Source: Bacteroidia bacterium (GTDB taxonomy: Bacteria; Bacteroidota; Bacteroidia; Bacteroidales; VadinHA17). From it: a stretch of 53,537 bases of DNA. The notes under the pieces are model-generated. The model searched no databases, was not told the DNA's origin, and was given only the letters and a program-made list of their open reading frames with translations. A program made the translations under genes and the position numbers. The stretch spans positions 1 to 53,537 of the forward strand of contig JAPLED010000059.1 in the NCBI GenBank assembly GCA_026391475.1, given 5' to 3'. Positions 1 through 13,632 of the stretch are shown here, piece after piece (position 1 is the stretch's first letter; each line of letters opens with the position of its first letter).

Positions 1-936
1 GTTCTCAAGGAGGGGGAATTAAGCAAATGCAATAACCGTAAGGTTCATAATTCCAAATTATATACCCTGGCATTTGGCAACCCATGTACGGTTAATGTTG
101 ATCCTGTTGAAAAGAAGCCACTTTATCATTTTCTTCCCGGATCAAATGCATATTCAATTGCAACGGCCGGATGTAATCTGGTATGTCTAAATTGCCAGAA
201 CTGGACTATATCACAGACAAGTCCCGACAAAACAAGAAATTATGATCTGATGCCTGAAAGAGTAGTCGAAGAATGTATTACAAACAGATGCAGTTCAATA
301 GCATATACATATTCCGAACCGGTAACATTTTATGAGTATGTTTATGAGACTGCCATGCTTGCAAAAAAAGCCGGCATAAAAAATGTTGTAAAATCTAATG
401 GTTATATAAATGCAGAACCTCTGAAAAAACTCTGCAATGTTATTGATGCTGCCAATATTGATCTCAAAGCGTTCACCGAGAGCACGTACCTGAAACTTAC
501 CGGAGGAAAATTACAACCCGTGCTCGATACTCTTAAAGTATATAAAGAAATGGGTGTATGGCTTGAAATTACCAACCTTGTTGTTCCCACCTGGACCGAT
601 AACCTGGATGAAATCAGAAGTATGTGCAGGTGGTTAAGCGATAACGGTTTTAAAAATACACCGATACACTTCAGCAGGTTCTACCCAATGCATAAACTTG
701 AACAATTGCCTCCGACTCCGGTAGAGATCCTTAATAATGCTGCGGGTATTGCAACTGGAGAAGGTTTAAAATATGTTTATACCGGTAATGTTCCCGGAGA
801 TGAAATATCAGATACGAAATGTCCATCATGCAATTCAACTCTGGTAGTGAGACAGGGCTACCGGATTGTATCAAACACTATTACAGGAGGGAAATGCAAT
901 AAATGCGGATACAAAGTTGATGGTGTTTGGAACTGA
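1..936 (+). CDS. amrS: AmmeMemoRadiSam-type radical SAM enzyme (5'-truncated by window edge)
   Basis: Frame 1 is open from base 1, so the listed ORF start at 250 is internal. Upstream translation gives DPVEKKPLYHFLPGS...ATAGCNLVCLNCQNWTISQ with the CxxxCxxC radical SAM motif; a C-terminal CPSC...CNKCGY pair is also present. Confidence 0.85.
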   Translation, partial: VLKEGELSKCNNRKVHNSKLYTLAFGNPCTVNVDPVEKKPLYHFLPGSNAYSIATAGCNLVCLNCQNWTISQTSPDKTRNYDLMPERVVEECITNRCSSIAYTYSEPVTFYEYVYETAMLAKKAGIKNVVKSNGYINAEPLKKLCNVIDAANIDLKAFTESTYLKLTGGKLQPVLDTLKVYKEMGVWLEITNLVVPTWTDNLDEIRSMCRWLSDNGFKNTPIHFSRFYPMHKLEQLPPTPVEILNNAAGIATGEGLKYVYTGNVPGDEISDTKCPSCNSTLVVRQGYRIVSNTITGGKCNKCGYKVDGVWN

Positions 937-985
937 ATTATGTAATTTCTATCTATTCTTAATGTAATAACCGGTTAAACAGTAA

Positions 986-2995
<2,010 letters not shown>

Positions 2996-3041
2996 AAAGT
3001 GCACACAGCTGATTTTAACAAAAAACTATTAGGTTTGTAAT

Positions 3042-3617
3042 ATGGAATTATTTAAAAATATCAGGCTAAAAATCGGAAATGCTATCCTCACAAAAAAGAT
3101 GGCAAGAACAAAGAGAAATGTTTATTATTCAAGTTTCAGTATGGTAAAAAGCATCGGAATAGTCTGGGATGCTTCAAATCCTAATGAATTCTCATGTTTA
3201 GCAAGGTTTTGTCAAAAAATGTATGAGAGGAATATTGAAGTTAAAATACTTGGCTATTTCAATGGGAAGAAACTGCCCGATCAATATACTTCAAACATAT
3301 TTTTGACATGTATCAGTAAGAAAGAGATAAACTTTTTTTACCTTCCTGTCTCTTCTGAAGCTAATTCTTTTATTAACAATCGTTTTGATATCCTTGTTGA
3401 TATCAATTTCAGAAAACTGTTTCCACTTAAATATATATTATCATTATCCAATGCAGCATTTAAGGTAGGATTATTTGAACATAAAACTATTGACAGTCCG
3501 TTCGATCTGATGATGGAAATAAAAAAACCGGTTGAAGTTGAGAATTACCTGATTCAGGTTATTGAATACCTTGAGATGATAAATTCAGGGACAGTTAAAA
3601 CAGTTAATAATAATTAA
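3042..3617 (+). CDS. Conserved Bacteroidetes hypothetical protein (DUF6913-like)
   Basis: 191 aa ORF closely spaced between ligA and dapA. The family name is from recall of this gene context, not a search. Confidence 0.6.
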   Translation: MELFKNIRLKIGNAILTKKMARTKRNVYYSSFSMVKSIGIVWDASNPNEFSCLARFCQKMYERNIEVKILGYFNGKKLPDQYTSNIFLTCISKKEINFFYLPVSSEANSFINNRFDILVDINFRKLFPLKYILSLSNAAFKVGLFEHKTIDSPFDLMMEIKKPVEVENYLIQVIEYLEMINSGTVKTVNNN

Positions 3618-3621
3618 GCAG

Positions 3622-4506
3622 ATGAAAAAATTCAAAGGGACAGGAGTTGCCATTGTTACACCTTTCAAAAATGACTCAAGTATTGATTTTGCCGCATTAG
3701 GGCGGGTAATAAATCATATAATACATGGAGGAGTAAACTATATTGTTGCAATGGGAACTACCGGGGAGTCAGTTACCCTGACAAAAGATGAGAAGAAAGC
3801 CCTTGTCTCATATGTAGTTGAAGCAATTGATAACAGGGTTCCTCTGGTTGTTGGTATTGGTGGAAATAATACTCAGGATGTAATAAACTGCGTAAGGCAT
3901 GCGAATCTTACAGGAGTGGATGGGATTTTATCTGTTGCTCCATATTATAATAAACCAAGCCAGAGAGGACTCTTTCAGCATTTTAAGGCTATTGCCACAT
4001 GCAGTCCTATTCCTGTAATCCTCTATAATGTTCCGGGCAGGACTTGCAGCAATATCTCTTCAGAGACCTGCCTTGAGCTTGCACATGAATGTGATAACAT
4101 AGTTGCTGTTAAAGAAGCATCCGGCGATATAAGTCAGATTATGAGGATAATGAAAGGGAAGCCAGAAAATTTTAGTGTGATATCCGGTGATGATATGATG
4201 ACTATCCCCGTAATTGCCGCGGGAGGATCAGGTGTCATATCTGTTCTTGCCAATGCATTCCCTGCTCAGTGCAGTGAGATGGTAGTACATTCTCTTAAGA
4301 ATAATTTTAAATCTGCCCGCGAAATACAGTTCCGTCTTCTTGAGATAGTAGAACTGCTTTTTATTGAAGGTAATCCTTCAGGTGTAAAAGCAATGCTGAA
4401 TATTATGAATATATGCCAGAATAACCTCAGGCTTCCACTCGTCCCTGTCAGCAAAACGATTTATACAAGGATCCAGAAAGCTATAGACGAGGTAAATAAA
4501 AGCTGA
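3622..4506 (+). CDS. dapA: 4-hydroxy-tetrahydrodipicolinate synthase
   Basis: 294 aa; GTGVAIVTPF, MGTTGES, APYYNKPSQ, LYNVPGRT and AVKEASGD motifs. Confidence 0.97.
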   Translation: MKKFKGTGVAIVTPFKNDSSIDFAALGRVINHIIHGGVNYIVAMGTTGESVTLTKDEKKALVSYVVEAIDNRVPLVVGIGGNNTQDVINCVRHANLTGVDGILSVAPYYNKPSQRGLFQHFKAIATCSPIPVILYNVPGRTCSNISSETCLELAHECDNIVAVKEASGDISQIMRIMKGKPENFSVISGDDMMTIPVIAAGGSGVISVLANAFPAQCSEMVVHSLKNNFKSAREIQFRLLEIVELLFIEGNPSGVKAMLNIMNICQNNLRLPLVPVSKTIYTRIQKAIDEVNKS

Positions 4507-7500
4507 TCAGGCATTAGCACTTGCACCCTCGTTTCCCCCCTGTTGCAGGCCATGGCACTGTTTGTATTTCTTTCCGCTTCCGCATGGGCAAGGATCATTT
4601 CTTCCCACCTTTTTATCAACTCTTACAGGTTCGGTCTTCTGGTTTCTTTCCTGGCCGCCGCCACCAGTACTACTGTATTGAGAGAAATCACTTTTTGATG
4701 TTCTTAAATTGCTCATGTCAACCTGGCGTTTTCGCTGAGCCTCTTTAACCTGTTCCGGATCCTGTGTCGGAATATGACCTTTCATAAGTGTACTCACAAC
4801 ATCCTTGTTCACCTTAGTGATCATTGTTTTGAATAGCTCGAAGGATTCAAACTTGTAAATAAGCAAAGGATCTTTCTGTTCGTAAGTAGCATTCTGAACT
4901 GATTGTTTAAGCTCGTCCATCTCCCTCAGATGTTCTTTCCATGCATCATCAATTGTTGCCAGAACAACCGTTTTTTCATATGCTTTCGCCAGTTCTCTGC
5001 CTTCCGATTCTGCGGTAGCCTTGAGGTTAGTGACAACCTGAAAAACCCTCACTCCATCTGAAATAGGCACAACAACATTTTCATAAACGTGAGCCATTCT
5101 GTCATATACATCTTTTAAAACAGGATAGGCTTGCGAGGATATTGTTTCAACTTTTCTTTTATATGTATCCAGTACCTTAGAATAGACTTTATCTGTTACC
5201 GAATCAGATAAAGCTTTTTTAAATTCCGGGGCAGGAACCGGGGAATCCATTGAAAATGAACGAATGAGCTCAAAATCAAATCCCTCAAAATCTCCATCTC
5301 CATGATACACATCAACGAGGTTTTCAGTAACATCGAACATCATATTCGCAATGTCAACACTTAATCTTTCACCAAGAAGTGCATGTCGTCTTTTTTTGTA
5401 AATGACCTCTCTCTGTGAGTTCATCACATCATCATATTCAAGAAGCCTCTTTCTTATTCCAAAGTTATTCTCTTCGACTTTTTTCTGTGCCCGTTCGATA
5501 GATTTGGTGATCATCGAATGCTGAATCATCTCGCCATCTTTCAGTCCCAGTTTGTCCATTATTCCGGCAATTCTTTCGGAACCAAACAGTCTCATAAGTT
5601 CATCCTCAAGTGATACAAAGAACTGGGAAGAACCCGGGTCTCCCTGTCTGCCAGCACGGCCACGCAACTGGCGGTCAACCCTTCTGGACTCATGTCTTTC
5701 AGTACCGACTATAGCAAGTCCTCCTGCCTGCCTGACTTCCTCGGTAAGCTTTATATCAGTACCACGCCCTGCCATATTTGTCGCAATTGTGATAGTGCCT
5801 GTTTTCCCGGCTTCAGCGACAATTTCAGCTTCCCTCTGATGGAGCTTGGCATTCAGAACGTTATGTTTAAGACCCTTCATCTTGAGCATCCTGCTCAACA
5901 ATTCCGAAATCTCGACTGAAGTTGTTCCTACAAGAACTGGTCGCCCGACCCGGTTCATTTCAGCAATCTCTTCTATTACGGCATTATATTTTTCTCTTTT
6001 TGTTTTATAAACCAGATCTTCTCTATCGAATCTTACAACAGGTCTGTTTGTTGGAATAACAACCACATCGAGTTTATAGATATTCCATAGTTCACCAGCC
6101 TCCGTCTCTGCAGTACCTGTCATACCGGCAAGCTTATGGTACATCCTGAAATAATTCTGCAGGGTTATTGTGGCATAGGTTTGTGTTGCGGCCTCAACCT
6201 TCACATTTTCTTTTGCTTCAATTGCCTGGTGAAGTCCGTCGGAATATCTGCGGCCTTCCAGAACACGACCGGTTTGTTCATCGACTATTTTTACCTTATT
6301 GTCCATAACAATGTACTCAGTGTCACGGTCAAAAAGGGTCCAGGCTTTAAGTAATTGAGTCATAGTATGAACCCTCTCCGACTTAACTGAATAATCTTGG
6401 AGAAGCTCATCTTTTATTTTAAGCTTTTCGCGATCGGACAAATCCGATTTTTCGATATCGGCAATCTTTGAACCCACATCAGGCAGAATGAAAAAGCTTG
6501 CATCTTCAACAGAGTCAGAAATAAGATCAAGACCATTTTCAGTCAGCTCAATTGAGTTGGCTTTTTCGTCAATAATAAAATAGAGTGCATCGGTGGCTTT
6601 GGGCATCTCCTTGCTATTATTCTGCATATAGAAGTTCTCTGTCTTAAGAAGCTGGGACTTATTACCTTCTTCACTGAGGAACTTGATAAGTGCATTATTC
6701 TTTGGAAGACCCTTATATGCTCTCAGAAGCAGCAGACCACCTTCGTCATTTTTATTATCTGCGATAAGCTTTTTTGCATCAGCAAGTATCTGAGTTACAA
6801 GTTTTTTCTGTGCGCTTACAAGTTTATCAACCTTTGGTTTCAGCTCATCGAATTGTTGTGTATCGCTTTTAGCTGTTGGTCCGGAAATAATAAGCGGTGT
6901 GCGGGCATCATCTATAAGAACTGAGTCAACCTCGTCAACAATGGCATAGTGGTGTTTGCGCTGGACAAGGTCTTCGGGATTAATTGCCATATTATCCCTG
7001 AGGTAATCAAAGCCAAATTCGTTGTTAGTACCAAAAGTTATATCAGCGTTATATGCTTTGCGTCTGTCGGGTGAATTGGGTTGGTGCTTATCAATACAAT
7101 CAACGGTAAGACCATGGAATTCATAAATTGGTCCCATCCATTCAGAGTCGCGTTTTGAGAGATAATCATTTACAGTGACTATATGCACTCCTCTTCCGGC
7201 AAGAGCATTAAGGAAGACAGGAAGAGTAGCCACTACCGTTTTTCCTTCACCTGTACCCATCTCAGCAATTTTCCCTTTATGAAGAGCAACACCTCCTATC
7301 AGCTGGACATCATAATGAACCATATCCCAGGTAATCTCATTACCTCCGGCAATCCATCGGTTACTCCAAAGTGCCTTATTGCCGTTAATAGTTATGCTTT
7401 CCCTTGTGGCAGCCAGATCTCTGTCATATTGTCGTGCCGTAACTTCGAGTACGCTATTCTCCTTGAATCTTTTTGCAGTCTCTTTTATTATTGCGAAAGC

Positions 7501-7833
7501 CCTTGGGACAATCTGATTAAGTACTACTTCAAGCTTCTCATTGATCTGCTTTTCTATTTTATCTATATCGTTGTAAATCTCCTCTTTCCGATAAACATCT
7601 TCCTCTTTTTCGGATTTTTCTCTAAGTGATTTAATCTCATTTTCATCTCCTTCAATACTTCCAAGTATCTCCTTTCTGATTTCTTCTGTAAGGTCTCTTA
7701 AACTGTCATTTGACAAATCTTTTAATTTTTCAAATTCCAGATGTATCATTTCGATATAAGGATTAATTTCCTTTATATCCCTCTCATATTTATTTCCCAG
7801 AAATAGACCTAATACATTATTTATAATGCTCAT
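4507..7833 (-). CDS. secA: Preprotein translocase subunit SecA
   Basis: 1108 aa; MGTGEGKT Walker [32 protein letters not shown], and C-terminal [18 protein letters not shown] zinc motif. Confidence 0.98.
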   Translation of the reverse strand: MSIINNVLGLFLGNKYERDIKEINPYIEMIHLEFEKLKDLSNDSLRDLTEEIRKEILGSIEGDENEIKSLREKSEKEEDVYRKEEIYNDIDKIEKQINEKLEVVLNQIVPRAFAIIKETAKRFKENSVLEVTARQYDRDLAATRESITINGNKALWSNRWIAGGNEITWDMVHYDVQLIGGVALHKGKIAEMGTGEGKTVVATLPVFLNALAGRGVHIVTVNDYLSKRDSEWMGPIYEFHGLTVDCIDKHQPNSPDRRKAYNADITFGTNNEFGFDYLRDNMAINPEDLVQRKHHYAIVDEVDSVLIDDARTPLIISGPTAKSDTQQFDELKPKVDKLVSAQKKLVTQILADAKKLIADNKNDEGGLLLLRAYKGLPKNNALIKFLSEEGNKSQLLKTENFYMQNNSKEMPKATDALYFIIDEKANSIELTENGLDLISDSVEDASFFILPDVGSKIADIEKSDLSDREKLKIKDELLQDYSVKSERVHTMTQLLKAWTLFDRDTEYIVMDNKVKIVDEQTGRVLEGRRYSDGLHQAIEAKENVKVEAATQTYATITLQNYFRMYHKLAGMTGTAETEAGELWNIYKLDVVVIPTNRPVVRFDREDLVYKTKREKYNAVIEEIAEMNRVGRPVLVGTTSVEISELLSRMLKMKGLKHNVLNAKLHQREAEIVAEAGKTGTITIATNMAGRGTDIKLTEEVRQAGGLAIVGTERHESRRVDRQLRGRAGRQGDPGSSQFFVSLEDELMRLFGSERIAGIMDKLGLKDGEMIQHSMITKSIERAQKKVEENNFGIRKRLLEYDDVMNSQREVIYKKRRHALLGERLSVDIANMMFDVTENLVDVYHGDGDFEGFDFELIRSFSMDSPVPAPEFKKALSDSVTDKVYSKVLDTYKRKVETISSQAYPVLKDVYDRMAHVYENVVVPISDGVRVFQVVTNLKATAESEGRELAKAYEKTVVLATIDDAWKEHLREMDELKQSVQNATYEQKDPLLIYKFESFELFKTMITKVNKDVVSTLMKGHIPTQDPEQVKEAQRKRQVDMSNLRTSKSDFSQYSSTGGGGQERNQKTEPVRVDKKVGRNDPCPCGSGKKYKQCHGLQQGGNEGASANA

Positions 7834-7919
7834 TTTTAGGTGTTTTACAATTTTTAAAAATATCTAGTAAAATTAACTTTATTTTACAATAAAGAATTCC
7901 AAAATTTCAATTTATACAA

Positions 7920-7944
7920 AAACCCCGCCATTGTTGCGGGGTTT
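7920..7944 (-). terminator. Intrinsic terminator hairpin of the 7951-10431 gene (possibly bidirectional)
   Basis: Stem aaaccccgc (7920-7928) / gcggggttt (7936-7944) with a 7-nt loop and flanking A/T tracts, just after the stop codon. Confidence 0.8.
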
Positions 7945-7950
7945 GAATTA

Positions 7951-10431
7951 TTATTTTATAAGACTATACTTAATTGTCTTTATTCCGTCATCACTATATA
8001 ATACGATAATGTAAATGCCGGTAGGGTAACCTGAGATATCAACCAGAGTTTCAGAACCTCCTGAAGTGTGATCATTTTTTATACAGATGCCTGCCGAATT
8101 GAAGATTTTGTAAAGCAATGGCTTACTAATTTCAAAACCTGCCCGGTCAGAACTGATTTTAATCAGGCCGTTACCCGGATTTGGATAGACCTTAACCGGT
8201 TCGTAACTAATTTTCTCAACCGCATCAACAAGAGAGTTAATTTTCAGATCTTCTATTACCCATCCCCATCCGTTTGCATACGGATCGGAGTATAACCTGA
8301 ATCTCAACAATAATGTATCTCCTGCGGAAATTTTGTCAGACGGACGGTAAAAAATAGTATGTTTAAGAAGCATTGATTCTGTTCCGGTAGAAGTTGAGTT
8401 TTGTCCAACAATAGAATTGTTATAAGTTGATTCCCATGATGATACTAACCTGCTATCATAACCATCAGCCAGACTGAACCATGTTTTGCCAAAGTTTTTT
8501 GAGCCTTCTACAATAACATAATCATAAAAATCAGGTGATCCAAATAGTGATCCGGCTTCTCCTGGTTCAACCAGGACAATCTCATTGAAATTGATTAACA
8601 AGCCTGACTCATTAAATTTCAGTGGATGCCTTAGCAATGCTGTGTAATCAATACTTTTATTGTTATCCTCCGGACTTTCATATGGATGTTTTGTATGAAG
8701 GCCATACTTACTGAAGCCTGCCGGCTTAGAAATGTCAAACCCTATATTAAAAAAGTCGTTAGCAGCACCTGAAAAATCTGTCGAATAACTTTGGAGAGTT
8801 GATCCGATATCCTCAATATGAATAACAAAATACCCTGATTTAGGCAAAATAGCGGTATTTGGGACCAGAGCCTTGTCAATGGCAAATATCCTGTACAATA
8901 TTGAATCTCCTCCATTTAACAATAAAGATTTGGCACTAAAAACAGTACTATAACTATCAGAAATTCCAGCTTTTAAGCCGATAAATTTCGAAGGACCGGT
9001 ATTCACTTTATATTCAACATAAACTGTATCTATCCCTATATTATCAATTGCTGTTACTTTAAAACTTATAGAATCGATTGTTTCAAGGTAATAATCTATC
9101 GGGATATGGGTAATTACCGGTTTCACAGTATCAGCTCCAATATAAATCTGATAACGCAACATTTTATATAATGAGGGAGATCTGTAAAGCCTCAAAAAGC
9201 AATCCTCAACAAAGAAATAATACTGAAGTTCTGTATTATAAGAAGGTATACTAACAGTAGTGGTAAAAGAATCATCCGAATTCGGAGAAGTCAGAAAGAG
9301 TGTGTTGCTGGAAAGAAAATTGTCAAACGAGAATACCACTCCAACTTTATTGCGGTTATATAAAGTATCTGATTTTATTGTGATCGAAAGCACGACTTTT
9401 GTCTGGTGATCTTCAGTGTCAGTCAGGGGTTTATGAATTATCCTTGTATTGATCCAGCCAAGATCTCCAAGGATCGAAAAAGTATATTTTCCAGGGTTAT
9501 GAATAGCTTCTCCAAGATCAATAAACGGAGTCATCAGTGAATTTTCCGGAAGAGGTGCATCTTCATCGAGGTGCGAGATACTTGAGCCGGCATCCCAGGT
9601 AGAAGGTGCCCATAATTTGGCTCTTGTTCCTGAATAATTATTCAATACAGAATACTTTTTCAAAAGCGGACCATTGAAATAAAGCTGACCTCCAATAAGC
9701 TGACTTCGAAGAGCAGTTGAATAATTAAGAAATTTTAATGTATCGGTCAATCTCTTTTCTGTAAAGTTTTCAATAAATGTATCGTAGATCATAGGGATTG
9801 AAGTTAATCCGTACCAACCCAAAGTTCCATCTGTATCCATGCTGTCAAAAAAACCTAGTCCATGACAGATCTCATGCAACACAACTGTAACCAGATCATA
9901 CTTTTGAATCGGGGTATTTCCGTCAATACCCAGGTACCAGTTTATTGAGCTGTTGATAGTCAGTTCAATGTCCCCCTGCAGAGAATCATTAAGGCTTTCG
10001 CCGGCAATCTTTTCTGCCAAGGCAACAGGGTAAATAGCATTTGGGTTCAAGGCATCTATTCCCCACCCTACGGCATAACCAGTTATTGTCGATTGACCAA
10101 GGACTCCGGCAGTTGAAATCTTTTCCCAACTGGCTAAAATAGTAATCTTTGCATCAGCCGGAAGCATGGTCTCCAGAATGGATGCTGCATACTCCATCGC
10201 GATTTTTGCCTGACTGGAAAAGCCAGTATAATAGATTGTTACCGACCCCCCACTTTTTGAACCGGATTTCTTATAAAACTCATCCGGGGGCGGAATATAT
10301 ATCCTGTTTACTTTATTCCCGGCATAACAAACTCCTGTTACAGATGAATTCGATATCAGATCCTGTGCCTTCAAAGGAAGAACCGAAGTAATGAAAAGAA
10401 GACCAGTAAAGAGAAAGAAGAGTCTTTTCAT
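7951..10431 (-). CDS. Secreted zinc-metalloprotease-like protein with T9SS type A sorting domain
   Basis: 826 aa; signal peptide MKRLFFLFTGLLFITSVLPLKA, HEICHGLGFFD metal site, C-terminal VKVYPNPGNGLIKI...GIYIIVLYSDDGIKTIKYSLIK T9SS domain. Confidence 0.85.
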   Translation of the reverse strand: MKRLFFLFTGLLFITSVLPLKAQDLISNSSVTGVCYAGNKVNRIYIPPPDEFYKKSGSKSGGSVTIYYTGFSSQAKIAMEYAASILETMLPADAKITILASWEKISTAGVLGQSTITGYAVGWGIDALNPNAIYPVALAEKIAGESLNDSLQGDIELTINSSINWYLGIDGNTPIQKYDLVTVVLHEICHGLGFFDSMDTDGTLGWYGLTSIPMIYDTFIENFTEKRLTDTLKFLNYSTALRSQLIGGQLYFNGPLLKKYSVLNNYSGTRAKLWAPSTWDAGSSISHLDEDAPLPENSLMTPFIDLGEAIHNPGKYTFSILGDLGWINTRIIHKPLTDTEDHQTKVVLSITIKSDTLYNRNKVGVVFSFDNFLSSNTLFLTSPNSDDSFTTTVSIPSYNTELQYYFFVEDCFLRLYRSPSLYKMLRYQIYIGADTVKPVITHIPIDYYLETIDSISFKVTAIDNIGIDTVYVEYKVNTGPSKFIGLKAGISDSYSTVFSAKSLLLNGGDSILYRIFAIDKALVPNTAILPKSGYFVIHIEDIGSTLQSYSTDFSGAANDFFNIGFDISKPAGFSKYGLHTKHPYESPEDNNKSIDYTALLRHPLKFNESGLLINFNEIVLVEPGEAGSLFGSPDFYDYVIVEGSKNFGKTWFSLADGYDSRLVSSWESTYNNSIVGQNSTSTGTESMLLKHTIFYRPSDKISAGDTLLLRFRLYSDPYANGWGWVIEDLKINSLVDAVEKISYEPVKVYPNPGNGLIKISSDRAGFEISKPLLYKIFNSAGICIKNDHTSGGSETLVDISGYPTGIYIIVLYSDDGIKTIKYSLIK

Positions 10432-10940
10432 GGATTAGACTGAACATTGGCTGCCGGAGTCCTCAAACTAAGAATATCCCTGTCGAACTGATACATATTA
10501 TTCTTTCCGACAAGGCGAACCTTGTCAATTATCGTTCTTACAGAAGCCTCTTCTTCAACCTGTTCAAACACAAACCATTGCAAGAAATTATGTGTATTAT
10601 AATCCTTCTCTTCAAGAGTAAGGGCAACGATTTCGTTAATACTTGAGGTTATAAATTCCTCGTGCTTCAATACCTCCTTGAACACATCCCCGACATTTTT
10701 AAATTCAGCGACGGGTTTTTTCAAAGCCGGCATTACAGCTTTACCACCTCTTTCATTAATATATTTAATAAATTTCAGCATATGAAGCCTCTCTTCATCT
10801 GCCTGGGTATAAAGCCATGCAGCCACTCCGCTAAAACCGTTTGTTTCAGCCCATGATGCCATTGCAAGATACAGGTTTGAAGAATAACCTTCTCTTTCTA
10901 CCTGTCTGTTACAGATATCTTCTATTTTTTTCTTTAACAT
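10428..10940 (-). CDS. Ferritin
   Basis: 170 aa; YLAMASWAETNGFSGVAAWLYTQADEERLHMLKFIKYINERGG and EQVEEEASVRTIIDK ferritin-fold motifs. Stop overlaps the next start (ATGA). Confidence 0.93.
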   Translation of the reverse strand: MLKKKIEDICNRQVEREGYSSNLYLAMASWAETNGFSGVAAWLYTQADEERLHMLKFIKYINERGGKAVMPALKKPVAEFKNVGDVFKEVLKHEEFITSSINEIVALTLEEKDYNTHNFLQWFVFEQVEEEASVRTIIDKVRLVGKNNMYQFDRDILSLRTPAANVQSNP

Positions 10941-11027
10941 AATAGTATTTATTTAAAAGTTTTAATAATAACATTTATTTCAGGTGTCTTGTTCAATTTT
11001 TAATAATTTAAATCTTTTAAAAAAGAT

Positions 11028-12773
11028 TTAAGTAATATCAAGATTAAAGGTTTTTTTCATCTCTTTCAGAACCGGGTATTTGGTAAACAGGTAATTATAT
11101 TTCTGTTCATCTGTATACAAAATATCATTTGACTCCGACAGGTCAACAGTTGTCTCGATATCGATTTCTGACAGAATAAATCTATTTTCCAGGAAAGTTA
11201 TAAGTTTTTGTTTATAATTCTGTATGAATGTATCTTTTTGAGCAGCATTGTTAAGATGGATTTTAATTGTTTGATCGTTTTCCACTTCAGGCTTGATGGA
11301 TTTAAACATGCTGATTATTCTTGCTCCTTCTCCTTTAAGCTGATCCATAAAATCATGCCAGGCAGCTTCGAAGGCATCGGCTGTGAATTCAGACTTAGGT
11401 TCATTTTTAGTTTCAGCAATTGTCGGATCAGTTTTTTCAGAAGGCTTTTCATATGGTATGCTATCTTCAGAAATGATCTCTCTTATCGAAAATGTCTTTG
11501 AAGGCTTTTCAGTAACAGGATCGTGTTTCCTTGAGGTCATTTCCGGTCTTCCTACCTTATTTTCAGCGATTTGAATTTCTTGTCTTATAATTTCTGATTT
11601 AGAAGGAAGAGGCATATCTTCTTCCTGATTATTTACCTGATTGGGTTCAGGCTTTTTTTTCCCAGATGTTTCCAACGGTTCACCCATCAGCCGGCATAAT
11701 CTTATAAGTGAGAGCTCTACATGCAATCTCGGGTTCTTGCTGTTTTTATATGTAAGATCGCAATTAGTACCAATCTCCAATGCTCTGAATAAAAAATCTA
11801 CAGGACATTTTTCTGTTTGTTGCAGATATCTTTGTTTAACTGCAGGTGTCGCTTCGAGAAGACGTAAAGTTGATTCGTCTTTGCTAACGAGCAGATCGCG
11901 CAGGTAGCTGTTAAGTCCCGATATAAAATTATGACCGTCAAATCCTTTTTCAAGGATCTCATTAAAAGTCAATAATACAGAAGAGACATCACCTATCATA
12001 GCTCCATCAATGCTCTTAAAATAATACTCATAATCGAGTACATTAAGGTTCTCAATGACATCCTTGTAAGTGATTGTTTTACCACTAAGACTTACAATCT
12101 GGTCGAAAATTGATAAAGCATCACGCAATGCCCCATCAGCTTTCTGACCGATAATGTGAAGAGCTTCCTCCCCGGCACTGATCCCTTCATTTTTAGCTAC
12201 ATACATCAAACGCCCAACAATATCTTCAATTTTGATCCTGTTGAAATCAAAGATCTGGCATCGTGAGAGAATAGTTGGAATTATCTTGTGTTTTTCAGTG
12301 GTGGCTAAAATAAAAATTGCATGGGAAGGGGGCTCTTCAAGTGTCTTCAGGAAGGCATTGAACGCTGATGAAGAGAGCATGTGAACTTCATCAATTATAT
12401 AGATACTGTATTTTCCGATCTGAGGTGGAATTCTTACCTGGTCATTAAGACTTCTGATATCCTCTACCTTATTATTAGAGGCTGCATCAAGCTCATGTAT
12501 ATTAAACGATCTCAATGAATTGAATGATAAACAGGATTCACACTTATCACATGCTTCTGAATTATCACCCAGGTTGCTGCAGTTAATATTTTTGGCAAAG
12601 ATCCTTGCACATGTTGTTTTTCCTACACCACGGGGACCACAAAAAAGATAAGCCTGCGCAAGATGTTTGTTCTTAATGGCACTTTTCAGCGTATTTGTAA
12701 TTGAATCCTGTCCAATAACCATGTCAAAACTGGCAGGACGGTATTTTCTTGCTGAAACAATGAAGTTTTCCAT
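11028..12773 (-). CDS. dnaX: DNA polymerase III subunit gamma/tau
   Basis: 581 aa; YRPASFDMVIGQ, FCGPRGVGKTTCARIFAK, four-Cys zinc module, DEVHMLSSSAFNAFLKTLEEPP. Confidence 0.97.
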   Translation of the reverse strand: MENFIVSARKYRPASFDMVIGQDSITNTLKSAIKNKHLAQAYLFCGPRGVGKTTCARIFAKNINCSNLGDNSEACDKCESCLSFNSLRSFNIHELDAASNNKVEDIRSLNDQVRIPPQIGKYSIYIIDEVHMLSSSAFNAFLKTLEEPPSHAIFILATTEKHKIIPTILSRCQIFDFNRIKIEDIVGRLMYVAKNEGISAGEEALHIIGQKADGALRDALSIFDQIVSLSGKTITYKDVIENLNVLDYEYYFKSIDGAMIGDVSSVLLTFNEILEKGFDGHNFISGLNSYLRDLLVSKDESTLRLLEATPAVKQRYLQQTEKCPVDFLFRALEIGTNCDLTYKNSKNPRLHVELSLIRLCRLMGEPLETSGKKKPEPNQVNNQEEDMPLPSKSEIIRQEIQIAENKVGRPEMTSRKHDPVTEKPSKTFSIREIISEDSIPYEKPSEKTDPTIAETKNEPKSEFTADAFEAAWHDFMDQLKGEGARIISMFKSIKPEVENDQTIKIHLNNAAQKDTFIQNYKQKLITFLENRFILSEIDIETTVDLSESNDILYTDEQKYNYLFTKYPVLKEMKKTFNLDIT

Positions 12774-12925
12774 AAATTACTGACTCTCGTTTCTTTGAAA
12801 ATTGTTGAAATACAAATATAATCAAAAAGCCTTCCTGATAAAACAGGAGAGAAAAATTAACAGTCTTTTGTCCACAACAAATAATATGGTCAGAATATTA
12901 AGTCGAAATCTTTCACTAATTAATT

Positions 12926-12955
12926 TTTGAATAAAGTAAAATAGTTGTACTTTTG
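12926..12955 (+). promoter_or_regulatory. Bacteroidetes-type promoter of rpsF operon
   Basis: -33 TTTG (12926-12929), 18-bp spacer, -7 TACTTTTG (12948-12955) matching TAnnTTTG; rpsF starts at 12994. Confidence 0.65.
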
Positions 12956-12993
12956 CGAGCCAAAATCATTAAACTAATAAACAATTAATTACT

Positions 12994-13347
12994 ATGTTGA
13001 ATCAGTACGAAACCGTTTTCATTGCAACTCCCGTTTTATCTGAGAACCAGATGAAGGAAGCGGTACAAAAATTCAAGAAGGTCATTACCGATAATAGCGG
13101 TGAGATCGTTCATGAAGAGAACTGGGGTCTAAAGAAACTGGCCTATCCCATCCAGAAGAAGTCGACAGGCTTCTACTATTTGGTTGAGTTTAAAGGCACA
13201 GGTGATCTTATCGAAAAACTTGAAATCCAATATCGTAGAGATGAAAGGATCATCAGGTTTTTAACTTTCAGGATGGAAAAATTTGCCGTCGAATATGCAG
13301 AGAAGAAGCGAAAACAAAAAGAATCAGGAAAATCGAAGGAGGAATAA
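12994..13347 (+). CDS. rpsF: 30S ribosomal protein bS6
   Basis: 117 aa; [13 protein letters not shown]...[23 protein letters not shown]. Confidence 0.97.
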   Translation: MLNQYETVFIATPVLSENQMKEAVQKFKKVITDNSGEIVHEENWGLKKLAYPIQKKSTGFYYLVEFKGTGDLIEKLEIQYRRDERIIRFLTFRMEKFAVEYAEKKRKQKESGKSKEE

Positions 13348-13350
13348 GAT

Positions 13351-13620
13351 ATGGCACAGAACGAATCAGAAATCAGATATTTGACTCCGCCAACGGTTGA
13401 GATCAAGAAAAAGAAATACTGCAGGTTTAAGAAAAACAGGATCCGTTATATTGATTATAAGGACCCGGAATTTCTAAAAAAGTTTCTGAATGACCAGGGT
13501 AAAATTCTGCCACGCAGAATTACAGGTACTTCACTTAAATATCAAAGGAAAGTGGCAAAAGCCGTTAAAAGAGCCCGACACATTGCTCTTCTTCCTTATG
13601 TTACTGACCTTTTAAAATAA
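13351..13620 (+). CDS. rpsR: 30S ribosomal protein bS18
   Basis: 89 aa; [60 protein letters not shown]. Confidence 0.98.
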   Translation: MAQNESEIRYLTPPTVEIKKKKYCRFKKNRIRYIDYKDPEFLKKFLNDQGKILPRRITGTSLKYQRKVAKAVKRARHIALLPYVTDLLK

Positions 13621-13632
13621 GGAGGATTAAAT

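Noticed and set aside
4521-7629. Several plus-strand ORFs inside secA (for example 4521, 5552, 7183)
   Set aside because: Antisense shadows of a clear SecA reading frame with no recognisable domains.
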